A program made the translations under genes and the position numbers. Source: Aureispira sp. CCB-E (GTDB taxonomy: Bacteria; Bacteroidota; Bacteroidia; Chitinophagales; Saprospiraceae). From it: a stretch of 64,000 bases of DNA. This document shows positions 1-8,513 of this stretch, in pieces; within the stretch, counting starts at the first letter, position 1; each line of letters starts with the position of its first letter. Location of the stretch: assembly GCF_031326345.1 (NCBI RefSeq), contig NZ_CP133671.1:1054001-1118000 (forward strand), written 5' to 3'. The notes beneath the pieces are model-generated. The model saw only the letters and a program-made list of their open reading frames with translations. It did not search any database and was not told where the DNA came from.

Positions 1-735
1 AATGTAAAAGCATTGCAAAATGGTTCTGTAGATGCTTTGGGAACAGCTGATTTAGATGCCAAGGCATACAGTAATATTACCTTAGTATTAGATTTAGATA
101 CTGATGCTCAAGGAAATGCAATGGGCTGCTATATTGAGCGCGCCAATGGAACCAAAGAGTCTTTAGCAGGTTCAGCTACAGGGACAATTGAGGTAACTTC
201 TCAGGGCGCTATTGATTTGGCGACAGAAACACGTTCTTCTGTAGAGGTTGTATTAGACTTTGATCTGCGTAAAGCAATTAAGAATGGTGCTAACAACAAC
301 GATTATGATTTTGTAAGTTCTGCTGAATTGTCTTCTTCTGTTAGAACGGTTGTTAAACATGAAACAGGAACTGTAAAAGGATCAACAACCAATAATTCAG
401 GTTCTAACAATGATAAAGTAGTTGCCTACATATATACTAAGGGATCGTACAGTAGTTCTGAGAAAAACCCACAGGGAACTAGCAATATTCGATTTAAAAA
501 TGCAGTCAGTAGTTCTGTTGTCGATGCCAATGGTGATTTCCAATTATCTTACTTAAAAGATGGGGAGTATGATGTCGTATTTGCTTCTTATGAGTACGAT
601 GCACAGAACAAAGCTGTTTTTAAAGGAACACTCGAAATAGGCGGTTTGTTAAGCGGAACTGTGTTAGGAGCTGTAACTGTTAATGCACAGGCACAAGCCA
701 GTTTAAACTTTGATTTTACTGCATTAATTCTGTAA
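1..735 (+). CDS. DUF4382-like protein, C-terminal part
   Basis: The reading frame is open to the left edge, so the N-terminus lies outside the window; about 244 residues are visible. The segment has a region resembling DUF4382 (short beta strands such as ITLVLDLD and VEVVLDFDLR), then a Ser/Asn-rich linker, then a carboxypeptidase-regulatory or SpaA-like beta domain near the end (GDFQLSYLKDGEYDVVF). Such proteins are usually lipoproteins on the Bacteroidota cell surface, but the signal peptide cannot be seen here. Biochemical function is unknown. No terminator is evident before the next gene, 180 bases downstream. The family call is from sequence feel only and is moderately sure. Confidence 0.6.
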   Translation, partial: NVKALQNGSVDALGTADLDAKAYSNITLVLDLDTDAQGNAMGCYIERANGTKESLAGSATGTIEVTSQGAIDLATETRSSVEVVLDFDLRKAIKNGANNNDYDFVSSAELSSSVRTVVKHETGTVKGSTTNNSGSNNDKVVAYIYTKGSYSSSEKNPQGTSNIRFKNAVSSSVVDANGDFQLSYLKDGEYDVVFASYEYDAQNKAVFKGTLEIGGLLSGTVLGAVTVNAQAQASLNFDFTALIL

Positions 736-916
736 GCATAAAATCATCAGAAAAGAAATAATTAACTTGCTGCTCAATAGCAGCAAGTGCTTTATAAAGA
801 AAATAGTATAGTTCTCTAATTTATTAGTACTCATAAATCACAATTAACAGATATATGCCCAGTTACTCAAAAAAAGAACTATCTAATTTAATCAATACAA
901 AAAAAATACACCAAAA

Positions 917-1165
917 ATGAAAAAGTTATTAGGTTTAGCACTATGTGCTTCGTTTGCAATCGGAATGTCTTCTTGTACAAAAACAGAAAATGTATTCTGT
1001 TATGAATGTACACATCCTTCTAAATGTGATGTGGAAATTTGTGACGAAACAGCTACACCAGAAGGCGGAGGAGTTTGTAATTTAATACCAGTAAGTAGTG
1101 GTTCTACCAATGCAGAGTACAAAAATGCTTATGAAGCAGAAGGGTATACTTGTAGAATTAAGTAA
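917..1165 (+). CDS. small Cys-rich lipoprotein
   Basis: An 82-residue protein of unknown function. It starts with a classic lipoprotein signal (MKKLLGLALCASFAIGMSSC), so Cys20 is the likely lipidated residue. The mature part is only about 60 residues and has six further cysteines (FCYEC, KCDVEIC, VCN, YTCR), which suggests a small disulfide-stabilised or metal-binding fold. The FCYEC and CDVEIC pairs are spaced like those of many short orphan Bacteroidota lipoproteins. An A-rich tract precedes the ATG in place of a clear Shine-Dalgarno. It ends before a strong bidirectional terminator. No named family is recognised. Confidence 0.75.
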   Translation: MKKLLGLALCASFAIGMSSCTKTENVFCYECTHPSKCDVEICDETATPEGGGVCNLIPVSSGSTNAEYKNAYEAEGYTCRIK

Positions 1166-1250
1166 TTCTGAAAGTATCGCTAGAAATCAAGTAAATATTC
1201 AAAGGTTTTCGAATGAATAAAAATCGATTGCTTTTGTCTTTGACTATAAA

Positions 1251-1287
1251 AAAAATCCTATTGAGTTTTAAACTCAATAGGATTTTT
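1251..1287. terminator. bidirectional intrinsic terminator
   Basis: A perfect 18-bp inverted repeat (1251-1268 with 1270-1287) has A-runs on its left and T-runs on its right, so it can end transcripts from both sides. It lies between the convergent small lipoprotein gene and the CHAT gene. Confidence 0.85.
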
Positions 1288-1308
1288 AATTTTATGGGAG
1301 AGATAGAA

Positions 1309-4300
1309 TTATTGCTTTTCTTTGCGTAGAAATGAAAAAAGGAGTCCTCCTAATAGTAGGAGTACAACGATACCACCACCAATCCACATCCAAGCATTCT
1401 GTTTTTGAAGTGCAGGAACCTCGTCCGTGTCTCCAATGAGAATGTACGGACTCCACAAGAAGGGGTGTGCTGTAAAATGCGATGCTTTTTGAATATAATC
1501 AATTTTAGAAAGACGCAATGCTTCGTCTTTATCTTTTCCTTGTTGTAGGTAGGTATAATAACTTTTAATAATGTTATAAGTAGATTGATCGTTAACACTC
1601 CATAATGTTGTAAAAATACTTTTGGTACCTGCATACGAAAAACCTCTAGCCAAACTCATAATCCCTTCTCCTCTAAAATTTTTTCCCAAGGCAGTTTCGC
1701 AGGCACTTAAAACAACCATTTCTGCATTGAGCTCTAAATTGTACAAGTCACTTACATATAAAAACTCGTTTTCTTCCTCATCTTCTACCTCTGTAAATGC
1801 CAATAAAGAATAATCAGGATCATTACTATTGGCCATACCATGTGTGGCAAAATGAATAATTTTATAATCCGAAGCAATTGCTTTAAATTGATTTTCGGTA
1901 GCATCTTGATCTTTGAAAATAGTTCCTGTTCCCAATAGGTGGTTGATGTTTTCTATTTCAGGCTTGTTATAAGCCAACGGAGATAAAGCAAAACGTTTAC
2001 CTCGAATAATACTAACCGCACTTTCTCCAAAAGAAGGAGCAAAACCAACATAGGTATAGTCTGTTGGTAGATGCTGTTTGTGCATCATTTCTTTGAGAAG
2101 CGTAGCCGAATAACAGTAGCTAATCAAATGGTCGTGCAACAAATAAGGATGCGCTTGATAGTTTTCAGGTTCGTCAACTTTTTGAGTCAAGAGAGGCTCG
2201 AATGGCATGTCGCACATTGGCCCTGCAGGAATAATTATCAAGCGATGTGGCAATGTGCCTAGAGGCGCAACTAAGTTTTGATATAGTTGGTATGCTTGAT
2301 CGGCATATAGATTGGCATATTTAGATTTCATCTGTTCGCTACGATCCTTGCTAGACAAAAAGTACCCATAAATGCTTTTTCTAAAATCGCCAACTTGATG
2401 GAGCATATTTTCTTGAACATCTAAGGTGAAAACTTCAAATTCTGTTTTGGTAATTTTAAAGGCAAAAAGACTTGAATCTCCGACAAAATACTCTACAAAA
2501 CCTTGGTCTTCTTTTAATAATTCACGCATTTGGGTCAAATTAAGAATTTCAAGTTTGTATTTGGTATTATAATACTGTGGGTGATTGCGTTCTAACTCTT
2601 TTAAGAAATCTTGATAAATTTCTTTTTTTAGGAAAATACGCTTTTTTAATGCTGCTATTTGGTCTGCTAATTTAGGATTGTTCTGTTGTGTTAGCAAAAA
2701 GACTTCTTGTTGCAAATCAGCAATATCCAATTTAAGTTCTCGCTCCTTTATCAAATCAGCTTCGGGGAGTCCTGCGACTTCTTTGGCTTTCGTATTTTGA
2801 AAAGATTCTAATAAAGTCAAGCCTTTGCTTTTCTCAGAGTAATACAGCGCCAACTCTTTGTGCATAGGGTCTCCTTTCTCCTTGAAAAGTGCTAGACAAA
2901 TCTCAATACCATTTTCGTACGCATCCAAGGTTAAGTCCGACCAAGCTATATTAGAGCCACTAGTAGAGAAATCAGCGCGAATGTGATTGACCATTTCATC
3001 AAACAGGCGGATTGTTTTTAGCGCCGCATCTAGTTTTTTGGAGTCGCCATGACCATATTTATAATATAAAAACCAAGTACGTGCCTTGGCAGCCAAAACA
3101 TCTGTTATGGCATCATAACTCAAACTACTTTTGCTTTGTTCTAAATTGGGCAAGTGCCAGTAATCTGTATTGTCATAATCTTGAATGATACTAATCAATT
3201 GTTTCTGGTGAAAATTAAGAGCCGTTTCAAAGTCTCTTTTAGAACGATAAAAGGATGCTGTGCTGGCTAGAGCCTTAAAGTTTTCAAGGCTTTTAGAATC
3301 AAATGCATGGATGCTCATTTTAGTGCCTTGGTTTAGGGCTGCTTCTGCCTCTGTAAATTGTTTCTTAGCAACCAGTACAGAGCTTAAATCAAATAAGATT
3401 TGAGTACTATAAGCATTCTTTTCTGGCAATTCAGAGGTTGCAATTTTTAATGCTTTCTCATAATAAAATTGAGCAGAATCTAAGTAAGCAGCATCATAGG
3501 TTTTTCCTTGCCCAGATCGCAAGTAGGAATAGGCAATGTTTCGGTAACAATTAACTTGGTTAGTATAATCAAAGGCAGCTCCTTTGAATAAAGCCAATGC
3601 TTGTTGGAGGGCAATAATATCTTCCCCTTCTTGTTTTAATTCCGTCAATGTAACACCTTTTTCAAGATAAGCCAGTCCAATGGCAAAGTAGTCTTTTGAT
3701 GTATCTGACTCCAAGAGTCGAAGGGCTTGGTTTTGATAATCTAGGCTTTTGCGAAAATTACCAATATTCTTGTAATTGATTCCCATTTCAGTATATAAGC
3801 GAGCCAATACATTATCATTGTCTTGCAAGGCGATAGCCTTTTCTAAAAATTCAGTGGCTCTACTATTCCGATTGGATAAACGTCCGACAATACCTAAGTT
3901 GCCATAGTCACGAGCCAAATTAGGATCTTCTGCATTGATTTTTTCTCTAATTAGTAGAGCTTGTTCTAATGCAGGCAATGCAGCTTTGTAATCATCTTGA
4001 GCATAGTAGATTCTACCAATATTCTTATAGATCAAAGACAGTGATAAACCTTCATAGTTAACCGATTCTGCCTTGCTAATATAGTCATTGGCTGAACTTA
4101 AGCCCTCTTCATAGCTGCCTAATTGTATCCAATTAGAAATAATATTAACACCGCAATCAAAATATGCATCCCAATTTCCATCTGTAGCATAGCGTTTTGC
4201 AGCATCTGAAAAAAGCGTATTAGCTTGTTCAAAACGTTCTGCATCTACAGCTTCGTTGGCTTGTTGAACTAAAGCACTAGCATCCTGTCCAAAAGAGAAC

Positions 4301-4344
4301 AAAGGAAGGATTAGGAAAGGCAAGAGATATAATAAATTCTTCAT
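1309..4344 (-). CDS. exported TPR-CHAT domain protein
   Basis: A 1011-residue protein with an N-terminal signal peptide (MKNLLYLLPFLILPLFSFGQ), a long array of TPR-like helical pairs (about residues 25-430), a helical linker, and a C-terminal CHAT domain. CHAT domains are caspase-like cysteine peptidases of clan CD. The expected catalytic pair is visible as His835 (FATHG) and Cys882 (LSACETA). One transmembrane helix (about 985-1004) followed by basic residues closes the protein, so the peptidase probably faces the periplasm on a membrane anchor. CHAT proteins of this architecture are common in filamentous and gliding bacteria. Substrates are unknown here. It stands alone, convergent with the gene to its left. 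Confidence 0.88.
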   Translation of the reverse strand: MKNLLYLLPFLILPLFSFGQDASALVQQANEAVDAERFEQANTLFSDAAKRYATDGNWDAYFDCGVNIISNWIQLGSYEEGLSSANDYISKAESVNYEGLSLSLIYKNIGRIYYAQDDYKAALPALEQALLIREKINAEDPNLARDYGNLGIVGRLSNRNSRATEFLEKAIALQDNDNVLARLYTEMGINYKNIGNFRKSLDYQNQALRLLESDTSKDYFAIGLAYLEKGVTLTELKQEGEDIIALQQALALFKGAAFDYTNQVNCYRNIAYSYLRSGQGKTYDAAYLDSAQFYYEKALKIATSELPEKNAYSTQILFDLSSVLVAKKQFTEAEAALNQGTKMSIHAFDSKSLENFKALASTASFYRSKRDFETALNFHQKQLISIIQDYDNTDYWHLPNLEQSKSSLSYDAITDVLAAKARTWFLYYKYGHGDSKKLDAALKTIRLFDEMVNHIRADFSTSGSNIAWSDLTLDAYENGIEICLALFKEKGDPMHKELALYYSEKSKGLTLLESFQNTKAKEVAGLPEADLIKERELKLDIADLQQEVFLLTQQNNPKLADQIAALKKRIFLKKEIYQDFLKELERNHPQYYNTKYKLEILNLTQMRELLKEDQGFVEYFVGDSSLFAFKITKTEFEVFTLDVQENMLHQVGDFRKSIYGYFLSSKDRSEQMKSKYANLYADQAYQLYQNLVAPLGTLPHRLIIIPAGPMCDMPFEPLLTQKVDEPENYQAHPYLLHDHLISYCYSATLLKEMMHKQHLPTDYTYVGFAPSFGESAVSIIRGKRFALSPLAYNKPEIENINHLLGTGTIFKDQDATENQFKAIASDYKIIHFATHGMANSNDPDYSLLAFTEVEDEEENEFLYVSDLYNLELNAEMVVLSACETALGKNFRGEGIMSLARGFSYAGTKSIFTTLWSVNDQSTYNIIKSYYTYLQQGKDKDEALRLSKIDYIQKASHFTAHPFLWSPYILIGDTDEVPALQKQNAWMWIGGGIVVLLLLGGLLFSFLRKEKQ

Positions 4345-4400
4345 AATGAAATTAAATTAACACTTGTTGGGAAATGGTCTACAATGTTTCGATGAACAAT

Positions 4401-7400
4401 CTATTCTTTGATGACTTTCTGGCTAAATTGTTTACCGTCAACGTGTAGTTGTATAAAATAAATTCCAGCAGCTAACGTCTGCATTGGCAATTGAGTGCTA
4501 TAGCTTCCCCCTACGATCGTTTTTGTCGTAATTGTTTGACCATGAGCATTGAATAAACGGATTTCAATCGTCGTAGCATCGATAAATTGATCAAACTCTA
4601 CGGTTAATGTATGATTTGTAGGATTCGGATAAATAGAAAAAGCAGCATTAGCATCTATAATTTTAGTAATAGAGTTGGGAGTTGTATATTCTTCGCAAAT
4701 TGTTCGATCTGGCATGTTACTCAAAATAGAATCTGCTTTTTGATAATTTAGTCGTCCTCCAGATACCAATTTTAAGCTATCGTTGCTTTGCAACACATCT
4801 ACCCCGTTTAGCAAGGCATATTTAACGGCAAAATAAGTAGCATCAGGATATTTGTCGAACAATAAAGCAGCAGCCCTAGAGACTTGTGCCGTTGCAAAAG
4901 AAGTTCCAGAAACACTAACATACCCATTCACACTTCCTGCTTGGGTCGTGTTGTCGGTTGCTTGGGCAGCCAAATCAATAAATGTATTATCATAATTAGA
5001 ATAAGAAGCTAAGGTGTTGCTATTAGCATAGTTAACAGCGGCAACAGATAAGATATTATCAGTATGAATGGTATCTAATGGGTCATGAATAGAGTTGGAA
5101 GGCCAGTGCATTAATGAATCGGCTCCACTTACTTGAGTATTATCATTTCCAGCCGACGTAACGACTAAGATATCACAATCATTACCAACATAGTCAATCG
5201 TATATTCTAAAATATTAGAAGGCTCTCCATAATAGCCCCAGCTGTTATTAATGACTTTAACGCGAGCCGTTTCTCCATTAGAGGTTGTTCGTTCGTAATC
5301 CGCAGCATAATACATAGCACAAGCGGCATGAAAAACCGTTCCTTCGCCATTTTTGTCAGTATATTTTAGTGGTAAAATACCTATGCTACCTGCAATGCTA
5401 CCTGTATCGGGTAGTTGATTTTGTTGACTTAACCCTGTGACAACTCCTGCAATGGCGGTACCATGACCATGATCATCACTAGCATTATTGGTAGAATCTA
5501 AGAAATTGTACCCCCAGACCGCATCTTGCATACAACTACTATTTTGAGAAGCGCCTTCTGACACATAAGGTACCAAACTACTATATTCATAATCTAATCC
5601 AGAATCAATAATAGCAACCAATGTTTTGGAAGTTGTATTTCCTGAACCACTAGGTAAGTCTACCGTATCGGGCAAGGGACCACTGTTAGCTGCCATTAAC
5701 GAATAGTTGGGTTCTGCGCTCAACAACTCAGGTTTGCCACTTGCCGCAGAAGCAGAACGTTTGGTGCCTTTTCCGTTTGCCTCGGTCATTGTAGAGGCAG
5801 TATCTGATATTTCCCAGAGTTCCAAATTACCACAAACACAAGAAGCAACAGGCTTAGCACCAATAGAATTTCTGCTTTCTTCTTTGATAGAATCTTGCTG
5901 CTCAGGACTGTATTGCGCTAAGGTGTCAGGGTGAAATTGTACCACCATTGTTTGACATTGAATTGGTCTCCCCGTAGAATCTGTACAAGGACCTACCTCT
6001 ATCTTTTTCTTTTTCATACAAAGGTTTAACAAAGGGAAGGAGTCGTTGCTAACGCAAGCTGTAAATAAGCGGTTGTGGTGTACGGTATCGGTGTTATCCA
6101 AATTATAAATAGCTAGTTTGTGGCTGTGGGTAGAATCGTTGAGCAAGCCTAAAGCACCTGCATAAGAATTATGTGCCCCCAAACCTGCGGTGAACGTACC
6201 ATTGGGGTTGACCGTACCAATATGTAGAGGAATGCCTATGGCTGGGTTGATTCGTTCCCAAGTGTATTTATTTCTAAGAACGTGTACCTTTGCTTGTTCG
6301 GACTCTATCACATTGCGTCCTGCTTCTATAATAACACTATCACCTTGATTTCTCCTTTTTACCCCACCAATACCGATGGAATCTTGGTTAGAATATCTAA
6401 AGTTGATAGGTGCTGTACCTGATTGAGGAGCATAATGATCTTGCGAGGCAATGGTTGTTTGTTTGAACCTAAAGAAACGCTTCAAACGAAACAAATCTTT
6501 AAAGTCGAATCTGTTTTGAGCAACATCAATGTCAATAAAGTTGCGAAAACGGTTCGGGTAGTTTAATATTTGTGTAATATGCCCTCTAATAAGCTTGGGT
6601 TTTATTTCTGAGAAATTGTTGTCTCGTACACGAAAAACTTCTAGTGGAATATTATAACCTCCATTGGCACTATAATTCTCAATTTGACTCAAGAAAAACC
6701 AATCTAGGTTGAGTGATTTTTGCAAATCATTGCTGCTTAAATCCAAAAAACGCAGCTCGGGAAGCCCTTGATAAGCGTATATTCCCATGAATGCTCCAGT
6801 AGAAAAGCTGTCTCTTGGCAACGGAAGGGTGCCTATAAGATTGTTATTTGCCAAATTAAGATGCTTGAGTGTCGGAATTTCCTCAAAAAGGGAGAGCGGC
6901 AAGGTTCCTGATAGTTTGTTGTGAGATAAGTTGATTACCTCTAAGTTGTTTGGAAAACTTGTTGTGGTCAAGGCAAAAGGGTTAACCGTATTGGTATCCA
7001 TTGCTGCGATGGCATGAAGCTCGTTTAGGTTATTGACAAACTCTAAGCAGTTGGAGATGTCTTGAAAGTTTTGGATACTGTTGTTGTTCATATTCAAAAT
7101 CGTGAGGTTTCCAACAGTGTTTGACGTGATGTTTATGGCTGTGAAATCGTTGTCACCTACATAAAAATACTGTAAGCCTTCCCATATACTATTGGTGATC
7201 GTAAACAGTTCAAGGGTGCCTGTAAAATTGTTATTCTCTAAATGTAATTTATTTAAAGTAAAAGAAGTTGGCAACGAAAATGTGCTCAATGCTGCACTAC
7301 CTGATCCCATTGTACCAGACATATAAACTCGAGAAAGGCTACCAAAAAAGCTAAATAAATAAGTAAATGTATTGGTATTGCTGTGGGAGAAGTTATTGTT

Positions 7401-7895
7401 GTTTAGTGCTAAATACTTCAACTGGTGTGCTGAAAATGGAATTTGTGCTTTTAAGTATCCTTGAATTCCTGTTAAACTATTATTACTTAGAATTAGAGAA
7501 TCTACTTTTTGCAATCCGTCGCCAACAAAGAGCGAGTCAGGCAGGTCATTCTCTAAGTAATTGGGATTGGCACCAACAAAATTATTACCATCTAAATTAA
7601 TCGTACGAATTCGATAATAAGTAGGAAAGCTTGCGTCGTGCATGGTATCAATTCCATGCCATTCATAAACATTAGAACCAATCCAACGACTGGTAATTCC
7701 ATTGGGTAAATTGGAGGCAATATTCCACGAACCAACTCCACCTCCACCATTGGTTGCATCTCGTAGGCGAATTAGAGCTGCACGATCATCGGGATGACAA
7801 ACTTGTGCCAAGCTTATGGTTCTCCCAAGTGCAAGTAATACTACTACTAGTAATGAATTGAGAAGGTAAGAACGTGTTTTTTTTGTGATAGACAT
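4401..7895 (-). CDS. secreted LRR-subtilisin (S8) protease with T9SS sorting domain
   Basis: A 1164-residue exported protein. The start at 7895 is chosen because it gives a good signal peptide (MSITKKTRSYLLNSLLVV...); ATG 7898 is one codon earlier, and a longer frame to 7925 would add an unlikely leader. Order: signal peptide, leucine-rich-type repeats over about the first 450 residues, a linker and propeptide-like region, an S8 catalytic domain, and a C-terminal T9SS type A sorting domain (IYPNPTNHTLTVEF ... GIYFIQL). Catalytic residues are Asp764 (IIDSG), His809 (DDHGHGT), Asn917 (SAGND) and Ser999 (SGTSFA). It should be an extracellular or surface protease. The next gene upstream is a full-length paralogue. 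Confidence 0.9.
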   Translation of the reverse strand: MSITKKTRSYLLNSLLVVVLLALGRTISLAQVCHPDDRAALIRLRDATNGGGGVGSWNIASNLPNGITSRWIGSNVYEWHGIDTMHDASFPTYYRIRTINLDGNNFVGANPNYLENDLPDSLFVGDGLQKVDSLILSNNSLTGIQGYLKAQIPFSAHQLKYLALNNNNFSHSNTNTFTYLFSFFGSLSRVYMSGTMGSGSAALSTFSLPTSFTLNKLHLENNNFTGTLELFTITNSIWEGLQYFYVGDNDFTAINITSNTVGNLTILNMNNNSIQNFQDISNCLEFVNNLNELHAIAAMDTNTVNPFALTTTSFPNNLEVINLSHNKLSGTLPLSLFEEIPTLKHLNLANNNLIGTLPLPRDSFSTGAFMGIYAYQGLPELRFLDLSSNDLQKSLNLDWFFLSQIENYSANGGYNIPLEVFRVRDNNFSEIKPKLIRGHITQILNYPNRFRNFIDIDVAQNRFDFKDLFRLKRFFRFKQTTIASQDHYAPQSGTAPINFRYSNQDSIGIGGVKRRNQGDSVIIEAGRNVIESEQAKVHVLRNKYTWERINPAIGIPLHIGTVNPNGTFTAGLGAHNSYAGALGLLNDSTHSHKLAIYNLDNTDTVHHNRLFTACVSNDSFPLLNLCMKKKKIEVGPCTDSTGRPIQCQTMVVQFHPDTLAQYSPEQQDSIKEESRNSIGAKPVASCVCGNLELWEISDTASTMTEANGKGTKRSASAASGKPELLSAEPNYSLMAANSGPLPDTVDLPSGSGNTTSKTLVAIIDSGLDYEYSSLVPYVSEGASQNSSCMQDAVWGYNFLDSTNNASDDHGHGTAIAGVVTGLSQQNQLPDTGSIAGSIGILPLKYTDKNGEGTVFHAACAMYYAADYERTTSNGETARVKVINNSWGYYGEPSNILEYTIDYVGNDCDILVVTSAGNDNTQVSGADSLMHWPSNSIHDPLDTIHTDNILSVAAVNYANSNTLASYSNYDNTFIDLAAQATDNTTQAGSVNGYVSVSGTSFATAQVSRAAALLFDKYPDATYFAVKYALLNGVDVLQSNDSLKLVSGGRLNYQKADSILSNMPDRTICEEYTTPNSITKIIDANAAFSIYPNPTNHTLTVEFDQFIDATTIEIRLFNAHGQTITTKTIVGGSYSTQLPMQTLAAGIYFIQLHVDGKQFSQKVIKE

Positions 7896-8240
7896 CATAA
7901 ATTTTAAACGAATGGCGAAGCACAAATAATTACAATATTTGCAACAATAGCCGTTAAAAAATAATCATGGTTACTATAGAAATTTGAAATAGTATTGAGG
8001 GGAACCGCTTATTTTTAGTCTACTCCAATACAACTGAGTAATACTCATGATTTTCTATTGTGTATTGATTCTAAATTTGTTATCAAGACGCAATAATCCA
8101 CCAACAAAGTTAATTAAACCCTGATAGGTGTCTAAATAAATTGTCAAAAATGTGTGTGCAGTTAAAAGGAGTCCGCTATTTTGCCTTAGAAAAATGCCAT
8201 TATAGAAGACAAAAAGTGAAGCTTAGGGTTGTTATACTAC

Positions 8241-8343
8241 CTCATACACTATTTTAAGAATTAGTCCGCTTAATCTACGTAGTAGTCGTGCAGTAGAACT
8301 ACTATTTAATTGTATTGCGGTTTAATTAAAAGTAGTGTATGAG
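8241..8343. repeat. imperfect inverted repeat
   Basis: CTCATACACT followed by ATTTTAA at 8241-8257 is mirrored by TTAAAAGTAGTGTATGAG at 8326-8343, with about 68 bases between. No T-run follows, so it does not look like a terminator. Its outer flank (AAGCTTAG) touches the shared repeat that follows. Confidence 0.55.
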
Positions 8344-8345
8344 AT

Positions 8346-8393
8346 CGCAAGCTTAGTTACCAAAAAGATAAAAAATCACATTTATATTAGTTT
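8346..8393. repeat. dispersed repeat, copy 1
   Basis: This stretch is almost identical to the reverse complement of 52888-52949. The two differ by one substitution and one insertion of about 12 bases at an A/T-rich spot. Shared landmarks are CGCAAGCTTAGTT, ACCAAAAAGATAAAAAA and CACATTTATATTAGTTT. Neither copy can code. Confidence 0.8.
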
Positions 8394-8507
8394 ACTTCGT
8401 GAGCGCTGCGCTTTTAGTTAGCTTTGTTACTCCCTACTGTCGTGAACTCGCATAGCTCGGTTCGCTGCTATACGTGGTACTTCGTGAGCGCAGCTAACTA
8501 TTGTTGA
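8394..8507. repeat. ACGAAGTAG/GCTAACTA repeat, divergent copy
   Basis: CTTCGTGAGCG occurs twice (8396-8406 and 8480-8490) around a core with CGTGAACTCGCATAGCTCG. The right end, GAGCGCAGCTAACTATT, matches the end of the repeat at 50026-50062. It is a diverged member of the family described under the other copies. Confidence 0.55.
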
Positions 8508-8513
8508 GTACAA

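Larger units (their letters stand above)
7896..8513. other. intergenic region with repeats
   Basis: There is no plausible gene here. The left part should hold the promoter of the downstream protease, but I could not assign its boxes. The right half is dense in repeats: an imperfect inverted repeat (8241-8257 with 8326-8343), a 48-base stretch shared with 52888-52949, and a copy of the ACGAAG...GCTAACTA repeat. Confidence 0.6.
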
